Below, piece by piece: positions 18,161 to 27,044 of a stretch of DNA of 64,000 nt (positions are counted from its first letter, which is position 1; the number at the start of each line of letters is the position of its first letter). This DNA is from an uncultured Prochlorococcus sp. (GTDB taxonomy: Bacteria; Cyanobacteriota; Cyanobacteriia; PCC-6307; Cyanobiaceae). Position numbers and translations under genes: made by a program. A model generated the notes under the pieces. It did not search any database. It saw only the letters and a list, made by a program, of their open reading frames with translations, and had not been told where the DNA came from. The DNA is taken from positions 62,001 to 126,000 of the forward strand of contig CACGER010000001.1 of the NCBI GenBank assembly GCA_902572075.1, in the 5' to 3' direction.

Positions 18161-19393
18161 TTAATTATTTAACTTTGAGACTGCCACACCAGCGATCCAT
18201 CCACTTGTCCAACAATGTTGAAAATTAAATCCACCTGTGATCCCATCAACATCTAAAACTTCTCCAGAAAAAAATAACCCTGGACAAATTAAGCTTTCCA
18301 TACTTTTAAAATTAACTTCATTAATTTTTACGCCTCCTGAAGTAACAAATTCCTCTCCAAATGGTCCTTTGCCCGAAATTATATATTTGTCCCTAGTGAG
18401 AATATTTATCATTTTCTCTCTTTCATCCGCGAGTAAATCAGCCCACTTTTTCTCTTTATCTATACCTATTTTTTTTAATAAAAAAATCCATAATCTTTTT
18501 GTTAATAGTGGAACAGGTCTACTATTAATAAGATTCACCTTGCCTTTATTTGATCTTAAATAATTAATTTTTTCTTTTAACTCCTCATAACTTAAAGAAG
18601 ACCATTTAATGATTAGATTAAATTTATATTTTTGGCTATAAAGTTCCCTTGCTGCAATTGATGAAAGTTTTAATACTGCTGGCCCACTAAACCCCCAATG
18701 CGTTATTAGTAAATCGCCTCTATTTTGAAAATTCTTATTGTTTAATTTAATTTTTATATCTATGCCCTTTATCGATATCCCACTACATTCATCCAAATTT
18801 GGTTCTTTTGTAGAAAAAGTAAAAAGCGATGGTACAGGTTTAACTATGGTGTGTCCAAGATTTTTAGCTAATTTATGTCCGCTTGGATTACCTCCAGTTG
18901 AAAGAATAATATTTTTTGCAGTTACCTTTGCTTTTTTAAGACTAAAAATATTGAATATATTATCTGGAGTTTTTGAAATTTCTTTTACAAAAAATCTTGT
19001 TAATATCTCTACTTTTTTTGATAAAGCACTTTTTCTCAAACAAGCAACAACATCTGAAGAAGAATTAGACACTGGGAATACTCTTAGATCTTCCTCAATT
19101 TTTAATTTTAACCCTTTTTTCTCAAACCAATCGTATACATCTCCAGCAGCAAAACGATTAAATGATTCCAAGAGCTGAATTCCACCTCTGGGGTAATTCT
19201 CAATTAGTTCATTCGGTATCCATGTCGCATTAGTGACGTTACATCTTCCCCCTCCACTAATCCTTACTTTCTCCATAAGTTTTGAAGTTCCTTCAAGAAT
19301 TATTATTCTTTTTACTCCATTTTCAGCAGCAGTTATTGCTGTCATAAAACCGGCTGCACCGCCTCCAACCACTGCTAAATCAAAAGGTTCCAA
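18161..19393 (-). CDS. HI0933-like NAD(P)/FAD-dependent oxidoreductase
   Basis: The 410-residue flavoprotein has the FAD-binding GGGAAGFMTA loop at residues 10-19, the ISGGGRCNVTNA signature of the HI0933/BaiN family, and the C-terminal DVDGITGGFNFQHCW segment that binds FAD. A central inserted domain follows the NLGHTIVKPVPSL strand. The reaction is unknown in cyanobacteria. It stands alone, with divergent neighbours. Confidence 0.88.
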   Translation of the reverse strand: MEPFDLAVVGGGAAGFMTAITAAENGVKRIIILEGTSKLMEKVRISGGGRCNVTNATWIPNELIENYPRGGIQLLESFNRFAAGDVYDWFEKKGLKLKIEEDLRVFPVSNSSSDVVACLRKSALSKKVEILTRFFVKEISKTPDNIFNIFSLKKAKVTAKNIILSTGGNPSGHKLAKNLGHTIVKPVPSLFTFSTKEPNLDECSGISIKGIDIKIKLNNKNFQNRGDLLITHWGFSGPAVLKLSSIAARELYSQKYKFNLIIKWSSLSYEELKEKINYLRSNKGKVNLINSRPVPLLTKRLWIFLLKKIGIDKEKKWADLLADEREKMINILTRDKYIISGKGPFGEEFVTSGGVKINEVNFKSMESLICPGLFFSGEVLDVDGITGGFNFQHCWTSGWIAGVAVSKLNN

Positions 19394-19579
19394 AAACTTA
19401 TTATTTAATATGCTTCAATCTGATAATAGCAAGGAGTTATAAATAAAAATTAGTCCCAAAAACCATAAAAAACTAAATATAAAACTTTAAAATTACATAA
19501 TAAATAGCTTGAATTCGCTAATTTTTAAATTTCTAGAAAAATCAACACAGTCGTTATTTTTATGCTTTAAGTTAATTAA

Positions 19580-19816
19580 ATGAGTATGTTATTTTCTTAC
19601 GTTAAATATTCTGAGGCTAGTTTTCCTATGACTGGTCAATATACTGCTCTTCTTTTAATAACTTCTGTTATTTGGGTTCTACTTTGGTTTGGATATAGAC
19701 AAAATAAGATAAATGATGAGATCAAGAAAAAAGAAAAAGAAGAGAGAATTAATGCGAAAGTTCAAAGAAGAAAGAAGTTAGAGAGTTTGTACCCTACTAA
19801 TAAAAAAACTGTTTAA
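19580..19816 (+). CDS. Small membrane protein with charged C-terminal helix, 78 aa
   Basis: The product has one membrane helix (YTALLLITSVIWVLLWFGY) followed by a very charged helix (NKINDEIKKKEKEERINAKV) and a tail RRKKLESLYPTNKK. The tail resembles the C-terminus of the 57-aa protein at 8899. Function is unknown. Confidence 0.65.
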   Translation: MSMLFSYVKYSEASFPMTGQYTALLLITSVIWVLLWFGYRQNKINDEIKKKEKEERINAKVQRRKKLESLYPTNKKTV

Positions 19817-19836
19817 AATAAACTTTTTAAGAAAAT

Positions 19837-19935
19837 ATGAAAAAAAATAATTTCAAATCACTAATTCAGTACTTACCGGGGATTTTGATTCTTATTTATG
19901 TATTCTTTTTAGCATTTACTCAATTTATAAAATAA
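19837..19935 (+). CDS. Tiny hydrophobic protein, 32 aa
   Basis: A 32-codon ORF begins 20 bases after the preceding small membrane protein and encodes one membrane helix (YLPGILILIYVFFLAFTQF) after a short basic start. Its position and hydrophobicity suggest a real gene co-transcribed with its neighbour. Confidence 0.45.
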   Translation: MKKNNFKSLIQYLPGILILIYVFFLAFTQFIK

Positions 19936-19956
19936 AATTTTTAAAAATTATTTGTT

Positions 19957-20829
19957 TTGATTGGAATCCTTTCTGCTTTTGGAGCTGCCACATCTTGGAC
20001 ATATGCATGCTTTATTTGGCGCTCGCAAACTCAAAAATATAAATCAATAGATATTAATTTAATAAAAAATATAATAGCTTTTTTAATTTTTATACCTGCT
20101 TTTATCAATCTAAGTTCTACAACTGAATTAAAAAACATATTTATCCTACTAATTAGTGGAATGATAGGTATTGGTTTAGGTGATACTTTCTATTTAAAGT
20201 CACTACAAACAATTGGCACAAGAAAAACTTTATCTATAGAAACTCTTTCTCCTTTAATGGCAGCTTTATCAGGGGAATTTTTTATTAATGAAAATTTAAC
20301 AACTAAATCATGGGTTGGAATAATTATAGTAATAATTTCGCTATTCATAATTCTCAGAAAAGGTAACGATTTTAAAGAGGAAAACTCCTCTTTCTCAGAA
20401 AAAAATAACTTTAAGATTTTTGCTTTTCCTTTCTTATCAGTTTTATGTGCTGTTCTTGGAGGTCTTTTTTCAAGGATGGTTTTCCTTCAAAGCAATTTAT
20501 CTCCTTTCCTTACAACTGAAATAAGATTATTAGGTGCAATAATCTTTTTGATTAGTATAAAAGGATTTAAGGTTAATTTTTTCTTAAAAAACTTAGACAA
20601 AAAACAACAAAAAAGATTTTTTATTTCAATACTTTTTGGAACAAATATAGGAATATTTCTACAACAAGTTGTGTTTAAAACCCTTCCCATAGGAGTAGGA
20701 TGGGCTTTATTAAGTATATCTCCAGTAATTTCCTTATTTTTTGCTAAGACTGAGGAAAGAGAAATTACCAAAAAAATAATATTTTTTACTTGTTTTTTAT
20801 TTTTTGGCTTGACATTAATAATTCTTTAA
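19957..20829 (+). CDS. EamA/DMT family transporter
   Basis: The 290-residue protein has about ten hydrophobic segments in two repeats, as in the drug/metabolite transporter superfamily. The first repeat includes GMIGIGLGDTFYLKSL and SIETLSPLMAALSGEFFINE; the second ends with FKTLPIGVGWALLSISPVI. Substrate is unknown. The start is a TTG, 21 bases after the preceding tiny ORF. Confidence 0.85.
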   Translation: MIGILSAFGAATSWTYACFIWRSQTQKYKSIDINLIKNIIAFLIFIPAFINLSSTTELKNIFILLISGMIGIGLGDTFYLKSLQTIGTRKTLSIETLSPLMAALSGEFFINENLTTKSWVGIIIVIISLFIILRKGNDFKEENSSFSEKNNFKIFAFPFLSVLCAVLGGLFSRMVFLQSNLSPFLTTEIRLLGAIIFLISIKGFKVNFFLKNLDKKQQKRFFISILFGTNIGIFLQQVVFKTLPIGVGWALLSISPVISLFFAKTEEREITKKIIFFTCFLFFGLTLIIL

Positions 20830-20906
20830 TCTCTGAGTTAATGTAAAAAATACTCATGTTAATAAAAATCAAATTAAATAAAATTAGCCTATAAACACTC
20901 AAAACA

Positions 20907-21023
20907 ATGAAAACGTTAAAGAAAAAAAGACTCGGCACATTAGAAGTTTATGTTATTTTTTTAAGCTGCATTTATGCAGGCTTCATATGTTATAAATCTC
21001 TATTAAATGTTTTATTTACTTGA
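20907..21023 (+). CDS. Small membrane protein, 38 aa
   Basis: A 38-codon ORF encodes a basic N-terminus (MKTLKKKRLG) and one membrane helix (VYVIFLSCIYAGFICY). It is the first of many tiny ORFs in the accessory region. Not in any family I recognise. Confidence 0.5.
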   Translation: MKTLKKKRLGTLEVYVIFLSCIYAGFICYKSLLNVLFT

Positions 21024-21025
21024 AA

Positions 21026-21160
21026 TTAATTAATTCTTTCTAATGATTTAATCAACTTACCTCCATCTTGGTCATCATCATCATTTGAAGCGAAAAATAA
21101 AAAAAATATTCCTAGAGAAGCTATAGAAAGCGAAATTGATAATACAGAAAGCTCATCCAT
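21026..21160 (-). CDS. Small membrane protein with DDDDQDGG tail, 44 aa
   Basis: The ORF encodes a membrane helix (LSISLSIASLGIFFLFF) followed by an acidic stretch SNDDDDQDGGKLI and a short tail. The DD..DQDGG..I pattern after the helix is also present in the 60-aa protein at 22294. This match supports both as genuine genes of a small family. Its stop lies two bases from the convergent 38-aa ORF. Confidence 0.6.
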   Translation of the reverse strand: MDELSVLSISLSIASLGIFFLFFASNDDDDQDGGKLIKSLERIN

Positions 21161-21276
21161 AAATTAGAAATTTTTTTTATGATAAACGAAAAAAAATAAA
21201 AGACAGTAAAGAAACACACATTCTCGAAAATAAATATTTTTTTATTTGTAAATGCAAAACACATCCTAACTATTTC

Positions 21277-21552
21277 TTGAAAGTTCTAATATCGTCCCCC
21301 TGTAGTGCAAGCGTAATAATTCAGTATGGAATAAAAAGTTGGGCTATTTGGGAATGTGAGCCAAGCAAATTTCTATGGAATTACGATGATAAGGAAATTT
21401 GCTTAATTCTTGAAGGTCAAGCGAAAATAAGTACCCAAAACGGTAACATTTACGTTATTAAATCTGGAGATCTAGTTGAGTTTCCTGCTGGACTTAACTG
21501 CGAATGGGAAGTAACCAAAAGTATTAAAAAACATTATCGATTGGTTAGCTAA
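21277..21552 (+). CDS. Small cupin-domain protein
   Basis: The 91-residue protein is a one-domain cupin of the cupin_3 (DUF861) type: W.CEPSKFLWNYDDKEICLILEG, then GDLVEFPAGLNCEWEV. The classical metal histidines are largely missing. The start is a TTG; the frame remains open upstream to at least 21178 without ATG, so the N-terminus is uncertain. Confidence 0.75.
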   Translation: MKVLISSPCSASVIIQYGIKSWAIWECEPSKFLWNYDDKEICLILEGQAKISTQNGNIYVIKSGDLVEFPAGLNCEWEVTKSIKKHYRLVS

Positions 21553-21643
21553 ATTTAAGAAAAAAGATTTTTTCTTCTTTACTGTTAAGTCAATGTAGAT
21601 AAAATATGGTTAATAAATAATTTTCAAGAAGGAAACTAATATT

Positions 21644-21814
21644 ATGCCTTTTACTGATCAAGAATATTTTGAGGTTATTGAAAAAAACGAAATAGTAAAA
21701 AAGGCCTTTGAAAATATTAAGCAAATTTGCATTGATTTACAAAAACAAACAAATTGTCCTGAAGAGGATCTAAAAGATTTTCTTGAATTTATTTCTAAAC
21801 AATGGAATAAATAA
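21644..21814 (+). CDS. Small soluble acidic protein, 56 aa
   Basis: An ATG follows an AGAAGGA Shine-Dalgarno-like sequence by ten bases. The product is helical and charged (MPFTDQEYFEVIEKNEIVKK, then CPEEDLKDFLEFISKQWNK) with two cysteines. Family unknown. Confidence 0.55.
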   Translation: MPFTDQEYFEVIEKNEIVKKAFENIKQICIDLQKQTNCPEEDLKDFLEFISKQWNK

Positions 21815-21850
21815 TAATTAACAAGCCTTTTAAATACTAAATTTAAAATT

Positions 21851-22060
21851 TCAATTTAGTTTCTGACACAATAAGTTATCTTCTAATTCCTTTTTTGGTT
21901 TTGTATTAATACTCGAAGTTCCCTTAGCAGCAGAAACGAAGAAAAAGAAGCCTACAATTCCTGATATACCAAATATCGCAGCCAAAGGATCAAAAGTGAA
22001 AGAAAACATAGATTTTATAAAATCAAGATAAATAATAGTTTTTGAATCAAAATTGTACAT
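21851..22060 (-). CDS. Small membrane protein, 69 aa
   Basis: The product has one strong membrane helix (LAAIFGISGIVGFFFFVSAA) followed by a charged tail of about 25 residues. A single-pass membrane peptide typical of this genome; function unknown. Confidence 0.5.
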   Translation of the reverse strand: MYNFDSKTIIYLDFIKSMFSFTFDPLAAIFGISGIVGFFFFVSAAKGTSSINTKPKKELEDNLLCQKLN

Positions 22061-22293
22061 TTATTGTTAAGTATAAAAAATAACAATCGCGCGATTCATT
22101 ATGTCATAGTTAGTTTCTCAGTAGGTTCAAGAAAATTATTATTCAAATTTATTTTAAGAATAAAAATATCAATACATACCAAAGATCTATAAGTGCGAAA
22201 GAGAAAAGTTTTTAAAAAATATTTTTAGAAATATTAAATAAAACACTACCCAATGGATCCACAATTGTTATTTCTTTAGATTAGTATCGGTTT

Positions 22294-22476
22294 ATGACAG
22301 AATTTTACTCTTTTTCTAACTCAGTAAGTCCTTTTACCGCTATATTATGGTGCATTTATCCAGTAGCTGTACTTGTAATCATTGAATTACTACTAGGAGG
22401 TGGTTTTGATGATGACAATAATGACGATCAAGATGGTGGAATGCTTATACCTGCTTACTCTAGATCAGACGTCTGA
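22294..22476 (+). CDS. Small membrane protein with acidic DDDQDGG tail, 60 aa
   Basis: The protein has one membrane helix (FTAILWCIYPVAVLVIIELL), then GGGFDDDNNDDQDGGMLIPAY. The acidic DDQDGG..I motif after the helix matches the 44-aa protein at 21026 on the other strand. Possibly the acidic patch binds cations or a partner; this is inference. Confidence 0.6.
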   Translation: MTEFYSFSNSVSPFTAILWCIYPVAVLVIIELLLGGGFDDDNNDDQDGGMLIPAYSRSDV

Positions 22477-22514
22477 ATTTTTTGAATTAAAGATTCATAA
22501 AGAATTTAATTAAA

Positions 22515-22655
22515 TTGGCTAACAATATAGATACAACTCATATTTCTCTTATTACACTTACCATCCTAATGATTTCCTCTATAACTTGGCTGGTCTTAAG
22601 AACCCTTAAGGAAGGTAGAAAAGCTTTAACAGCAATAAATAAGGATAGATCATGA
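22515..22655 (+). CDS. Small membrane protein, 46 aa
   Basis: A TTG-started ORF encodes one membrane helix (ISLITLTILMISSITWLVL) followed by a basic amphipathic tail RTLKEGRKALTAINKDRS. It lies 38 bases after the 60-aa gene on the same strand. Confidence 0.5.
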   Translation: MANNIDTTHISLITLTILMISSITWLVLRTLKEGRKALTAINKDRS

Positions 22656-22754
22656 AATACAATAAACATTTAAAAATGTAGAATTTGATTAAATTTATAA
22701 AACTTTTAGATTTATTAGTCTTACTAACTGAATAGATATATTCCAAAAATTTAA

Positions 22755-22787
22755 AAGCTTTTCCTTCTCAAAGTTTGGGAAAAGCTT
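22755..22787. other. 10-bp inverted repeat hairpin
   Basis: AAGCTTTTCC/GGAAAAGCTT is a perfect 10-bp stem with a 13-base loop. The flanking sequence is T-rich on the minus strand, so it could be a minus-strand terminator or part of a small RNA. No gene ends here. Confidence 0.4.
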
Positions 22788-22901
22788 AAAAGACTTAAAT
22801 AAATACTAGAATTTGTTTGATTGCTAAGTCAAAAAATTACCAATCTGTTGAAATCCCATTTTCATGAAAGGGCCTCTTTGTTACTACTTTAATAAATAAA
22901 A

Positions 22902-22997
22902 ATGCATCTAAATTCTTTACTTTATATCTGTTCTATATCTTTATTCATTTATATAATGGCGCTTTTTTGGAGAGACTTGCCAAATCAAAAAAAGTAA
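22902..22997 (+). CDS. Tiny membrane protein, 31 aa
   Basis: A 31-codon ORF encodes a single membrane helix (LLYICSISLFIYIMALFW) and the short tail RDLPNQKK, a shape resembling small photosynthetic membrane subunits. No specific subunit is recognised. Confidence 0.4.
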   Translation: MHLNSLLYICSISLFIYIMALFWRDLPNQKK

Positions 22998-23079
22998 ATA
23001 AATAATTAATATTAAATTTATTGCTTATCAAAATAAATTGAGTTATTAATTTAATATTGGATTTAATTTTTTTATATAA

Positions 23080-23244
23080 ATGCTGAAAGAATCTTCAAAT
23101 AACAATAACAAAAATATGTTCTCAGAAACTACAAGTATTGAAAAAGAAAAGATGATTTGCAAAGACGGATTCTGTTCATTACCAAATCGAGATGAGCACC
23201 CAAAACAAGATCCAAATGATATAAATTTATTTGATCCTATTTAA
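23080..23244 (+). CDS. Small soluble protein with CKDGFC motif, 54 aa
   Basis: The 54-residue product has an Asn-rich start, a charged middle and the motif MICKDGFCSLPNRDEHP, with two cysteines four residues apart that might form a disulphide or bind metal. No named family is known to me. Confidence 0.55.
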   Translation: MLKESSNNNNKNMFSETTSIEKEKMICKDGFCSLPNRDEHPKQDPNDINLFDPI

Positions 23245-23312
23245 TAAATAAAAAACATTTTGAGAAAATGAAGATTAAATTTATAGTATTAAATTCTTTG
23301 AATTTTTAATAT

Positions 23313-23648
23313 ATGCTTAATAACTTTTTTAATGCATATAAAGAGTTTTGGATTAAAGCTACAGAGTTCAAAGGATTCACATCTCGATCAGACTGGTGGT
23401 TAGTTCAATTAGCGAATCTTATAATTTCTTTACTAACTATCCCAATATTTTTAAAAACTTTTGGTTTCAATGCGTATGGATTAGTTTGTGTCATTCCTCA
23501 AATAGCTATTGATATAAGAAGAATCAGAGACTTTGGGAAAGATTGGAAATGGATCTTTATTAATTTAATACCTATCTTCGGATGGATCTTATGGTTCATC
23601 TGGCTAGGCTTGGGTAAGACTGGTAATGGGAAAAATAAAATTATATAG
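23313..23648 (+). CDS. DUF805 family membrane protein
   Basis: The 111-residue protein shows the DUF805 features: an N-terminal YKEFWIKATEFKGFTSRSDWW segment, two or three hydrophobic helices, the IRRIRDFGKDWKW segment and a C-terminal GWILWFIWLGLGKTG. DUF805 proteins are membrane proteins of unknown function. Confidence 0.85.
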   Translation: MLNNFFNAYKEFWIKATEFKGFTSRSDWWLVQLANLIISLLTIPIFLKTFGFNAYGLVCVIPQIAIDIRRIRDFGKDWKWIFINLIPIFGWILWFIWLGLGKTGNGKNKII

Positions 23649-23659
23649 AAATTAACTCC

Positions 23660-23977
23660 TCATTTTTTTCTTTTTTTAAAATCTACAAATCTTACCTTGT
23701 TTCTTAACTCTATTTGTTTTTCAAGAATTCTAAACACATGCATCTCGCATTCGGTTAATTTAAGAAACTGATCGAGTGTATCTTTATCTTCTTCATCAAA
23801 ATTCTCGAAAACTTCTGAAATAGCAGTACTATTTCTAGAAATAAAATCTTCTGCTACATCTTGTGGATTCTTGCCTAATTCGAAATCCTGAAAAGCTTCA
23901 TAAGAATTAAGTTCTCTTGTTAACCATTTAAACCATGGTTCATTTTTATTATGTTTTTTATTTATGATTTTCTTCAT
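23660..23977 (-). CDS. Conserved hypothetical protein, 105 aa (paralogue of 12967 gene)
   Basis: This soluble protein shares its layout with the 88-aa protein at 12967: WFKW near the start, GKNPQDVAEDFISRN in the middle and LDQFLKLTECEMHVFRILEK toward the end. It has an additional basic C-terminus (FVDFKKRKK). Function unknown. It converges with the DUF805 gene. Confidence 0.7.
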   Translation of the reverse strand: MKKIINKKHNKNEPWFKWLTRELNSYEAFQDFELGKNPQDVAEDFISRNSTAISEVFENFDEEDKDTLDQFLKLTECEMHVFRILEKQIELRNKVRFVDFKKRKK

Positions 23978-24186
23978 GAAAAAATTTTTACTAGTTTAAT
24001 CATTATTAGTTATTCATTCTTTGACAGCTGTACAAATACTTATTTTAAAAAAACAATTAAAGATTAACATTATTTATTTTTTAAAAAATAACTACCATAA
24101 TTACCATAAAGCTTTTTAAAGAATAAGTATTTATTACTCATTTTTTTGTTTATGAGATAGCTAGAATTTATTTTTGGTAAATTACA

Positions 24187-24405
24187 TTGTCAATTCCATT
24201 TTACGACTTTCCTTCATCTCCAATTTTAATAATTGGTGCTCTTGGCATTGCAGTAGCGATAGCAGTTTTTTTTGTCTCTTACCAAAAATATTTCAATTCT
24301 CCTTTGAACAAAGAGCGTGCAGAAAAGACAAAATCCTTAATTAAGGAACAAAAAGAATTAAATGAAAGATTAGACAAAATAGAACAAGAATTAAAAAATT
24401 TATAA
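24187..24405 (+). CDS. Single-pass membrane protein with coiled coil, 72 aa
   Basis: A TTG-started ORF encodes one membrane helix (ILIIGALGIAVAIAVFFVSY) followed by a strongly charged heptad-like region (LIKEQKELNERLDKIEQELK) predicted as a coiled coil. Function unknown. Confidence 0.6.
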   Translation: MSIPFYDFPSSPILIIGALGIAVAIAVFFVSYQKYFNSPLNKERAEKTKSLIKEQKELNERLDKIEQELKNL

Positions 24406-24490
24406 AAATAACACTTAAATAAAGATGAGTGAATGATCTCGAATTCAAGACCTTAATTTTTTAAACAGGGATTTTGGTCTATAAGGAGTT

Positions 24491-24646
24491 ATGGATAAAG
24501 ATCATCTTATTGAGTTAATTTCTAATAGTCTTCTTTACGAGAGCAAAAATTCTGACTCTCATAATAATCTTAGTGACTTTAAAAATTACTTAGAAAGATT
24601 AAATCTAGATCAATTGAGAACTATGTCTAAAGAATTTATTCTTTAG
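24491..24646 (+). CDS. Small soluble protein, 51 aa
   Basis: An ATG lies four bases after AAGGAG. The product is short, polar and helical (MDKDHLIELISNSLLYESKN, then LERLNLDQLRTMSKEF). The good ribosome binding site supports translation. Family unknown. Confidence 0.55.
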   Translation: MDKDHLIELISNSLLYESKNSDSHNNLSDFKNYLERLNLDQLRTMSKEFIL

Positions 24647-24728
24647 TATAATTTTTAAAAATTTTATTGTTTATTAAATAATCAATACTTTTTAAAAATC
24701 GTTAGTATCAAAAAACAATCAGTGAAAT

Positions 24729-25835
24729 ATGCTTAGAGTTAATAGAAGCGATTTTTTAATAAAGCCATTTTTAAAAAGAAATAATATTAAAGCTTGTTAT
24801 CAAATTATTTCTACCATCTTCCCAATAATTTCTATTTGGTTAATTGTCCACCAAATAATAATTCAACCTTTTCCATTATTTATTAAAGGATTACTATTGG
24901 TGCCTTTTATAGTTCTTCTAACTCTGTTCTCTTCTCGAACATTCTCATTAATGCACGATTGCGGACATAATTCTCTTTTTACAAAACGGAAATTAAACCG
25001 CTTTTTTGGATTTTTACTTGGCTTAGTTAACGGTATTCCCCAGAAGTCATGGTCAATTGATCATGCATTTCATCATAGAAATAATGGAAATTGGGAAATT
25101 TACAAAGGGCCGATAGATGTTATAAGTCTTGAAGACTATAATTCCCTTACAAAAAGAGAGCAAATATTTTACAAAGTAAGTCGAAACTGGATTATGCTTT
25201 TCCCTGGTGGTTTTTTTTACTTAGTTTTAAAACCTAGATTAGGACTGGTTATTATTATTTTTAATTTCACTAAAGATATATTGGAAGAGACTTTTATCAA
25301 AATAAAAAACAGAGAAATTTCTCAACTTCTAGCTATTAATTCAAGAGTCAAACCACCTTTTTCTGATTATGGAGATAATTTTAGTGAACTATTTGAATTA
25401 ATAATCAATAACCTAGTGGTAATAATAAGTTGGATTTTTATGTGCAAATGGTTGGGATTGGTTTTTTTCTTATCATTTTATTCCGTGATATTAACCTTAT
25501 CAGCAGCAATTTTAATATGTGTTTTTTTCGTACAACATAACTATGAAAATGCATATGCTAAAAATACAAAACATTGGGATCTCATCGATGGAGCGATTTT
25601 AGGCAGTAGCAATTTAGATATCCCTAATTGGCTAAATTGGTTTTTAGCAGACATATCCTTCCACAGCATTCATCATCTCTCTGAGAGAATTCCAAATTAC
25701 AACTTAAGAGCTTGTCATAAAGCAAACATTCATTTGCTTCAAAAATCCAAGTTCTTAAAACTAAGCGATTTTTCAAACTGCTTCAAATATATTATTTGGG
25801 ATAATAAAAATGAAAAATTAATTCCAATAAGCTAA
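24729..25835 (+). CDS. Fatty-acid desaturase-like membrane protein
   Basis: The 368-residue protein has several membrane helices and three histidine clusters as in acyl-lipid desaturases: HDCGH, DHAFHHRNN and, near the C-terminus, HSIHHL, with an extra FVQHNYEN. These would bind a di-iron centre. It belongs to the same superfamily as the protein at 27416 but is not closely similar. It may desaturate membrane lipids or hydroxylate/ketolate another substrate. Confidence 0.8.
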   Translation: MLRVNRSDFLIKPFLKRNNIKACYQIISTIFPIISIWLIVHQIIIQPFPLFIKGLLLVPFIVLLTLFSSRTFSLMHDCGHNSLFTKRKLNRFFGFLLGLVNGIPQKSWSIDHAFHHRNNGNWEIYKGPIDVISLEDYNSLTKREQIFYKVSRNWIMLFPGGFFYLVLKPRLGLVIIIFNFTKDILEETFIKIKNREISQLLAINSRVKPPFSDYGDNFSELFELIINNLVVIISWIFMCKWLGLVFFLSFYSVILTLSAAILICVFFVQHNYENAYAKNTKHWDLIDGAILGSSNLDIPNWLNWFLADISFHSIHHLSERIPNYNLRACHKANIHLLQKSKFLKLSDFSNCFKYIIWDNKNEKLIPIS

Positions 25836-25838
25836 TAG

Positions 25839-25991
25839 TTAATTCAACCTTCTTCTCAATTTTCTTTTTAGAGGAATACTGCTATATGCATGGGTACCAA
25901 TAGATGGTGGTAAGTCATTCTTTAATGGATGCATAAAAGCATTCGCCATACTCTCTAACATTTTCGAAAGCCAATTAATTACTGATTTCAT
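25839..25991 (-). CDS. Small conserved protein, 50 aa
   Basis: The product has an amphipathic N-terminus (MKSVINWLSKMLESMANAF) and a C-terminal half rich in Pro, Ser, Arg and Lys (DLPPSIGTHAYSSIPLKRKL). The ordered composition argues for a real gene. Its stop is four bases from the convergent desaturase stop. Confidence 0.55.
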   Translation of the reverse strand: MKSVINWLSKMLESMANAFMHPLKNDLPPSIGTHAYSSIPLKRKLRRRLN

Positions 25992-26274
25992 TTGAAAATT
26001 TAAAAGTGTACTTTTTTTATCTTCTAACTAAATTACTGAAATGTAAATCAGTCTTTATGCTGATTTTTTTTAGAATATTACTTTATAAATTAATAATCAA
26101 AAGTGTTTTTTCTTTTATCTTTTAAAAGAATAAAAATACTATCTTTTTAAAGACAAACTAGGTGAAATATAGCTTTAGTAAATAATACTTATTTTTTCTA
26201 ATTCACTTAATAAATTAAATTATTGAACATAAATTCGTGCTATATCTCTATTCCAAATAAATTTAGACAATATT

Positions 26275-26433
26275 ATGAATGATTCATTTGTTTCTACCAA
26301 CCAAAACTCAGAAATAGATTCTATTAATTCATATTTTGAGTGTATTACTGAATGCAGTATTGTGGATGGTCATCAAGAATGTATTACTCGTTGTTTAGAA
26401 GTGCATTTAAAGGGGGGTGATCAAAATGAATAA
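26275..26433 (+). CDS. Small twin-CX3C protein, 52 aa
   Basis: The soluble, acidic 52-residue product contains FECITEC and, 11 residues on, ECITRC. A twin CX3C pattern suggests two helices tied by disulphides or a metal site. The 54-aa protein at 44435 has the same pattern. It overlaps the next ORF by 8 bases. Confidence 0.6.
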   Translation: MNDSFVSTNQNSEIDSINSYFECITECSIVDGHQECITRCLEVHLKGGDQNE

Positions 26434-26578
26434 AAAAAATTCACCTCAAAGGAAAACAACTTTAAAATGGAACCCTAATGGAGAGCTTTCGGAAATTGAT
26501 ATGTTAAGAATTTTAGAAAAGATATCATCTCATGACCTTAGCCAATGTGAATTAACATGCGATTCTGATCCAGATTAA
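26426..26578 (+). CDS. Small soluble protein, 50 aa
   Basis: This ORF begins in the end of the twin-CX3C gene, just after an AGGGGGG ribosome binding site, so the two are probably translated together. The product starts basic (MNKKNSPQRKTTLKW) and ends acidic with two cysteines (SQCELTCDSDPD). Family unknown. Confidence 0.55.
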   Translation: MNKKNSPQRKTTLKWNPNGELSEIDMLRILEKISSHDLSQCELTCDSDPD

Positions 26579-26713
26579 GATATGTTTTCAATATATTTAT
26601 TTCTAATACTGCCGATAAAAAAGCAGCTTATGAGATTTTTGTAGGTTTTTAATTAATCAGATTTCAATCAAGATTTAGAACATTTTCAAAAAACTATAGT
26701 TTTCTTCTGAAAT

Positions 26714-26854
26714 TTAATTTTTAGAACTCCTACCTTTTTTTAAGAATGTTTTACTAATTTCTTTTTTTGTTAGTTGAATCGGTTTTACTAATCCTGAATC
26801 ACCATGAGTTGGACAATAATAAGTCATAAGCATCCAATTTTTTTCTTGATCCAT
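26714..26854 (-). CDS. Small basic protein, 46 aa
   Basis: The product reads MDQEKNWMLMTYYCPTHGDS at its start and a very Lys-rich C-terminus (KKEISKTFLKKGRSSKN). The single CPTH segment resembles half a zinc site, which is only suggestive. Family unknown. Confidence 0.45.
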   Translation of the reverse strand: MDQEKNWMLMTYYCPTHGDSGLVKPIQLTKKEISKTFLKKGRSSKN

Positions 26855-27044
26855 AACTAATCACTAATTTAGATAATGAATAATTAGATAGGATGAATTT
26901 TGAGAAAATTGCTTTTTTTTAAGCTTTTTTTCTTCTTTACTTAATAATTTATAAAAATTTTGATTCTATTCTCACAAAATAGATATAAATACGCATGACT
27001 TTAAAAAAAAATCCTGCTATTTATTAATAAATTCAAAATTATTC

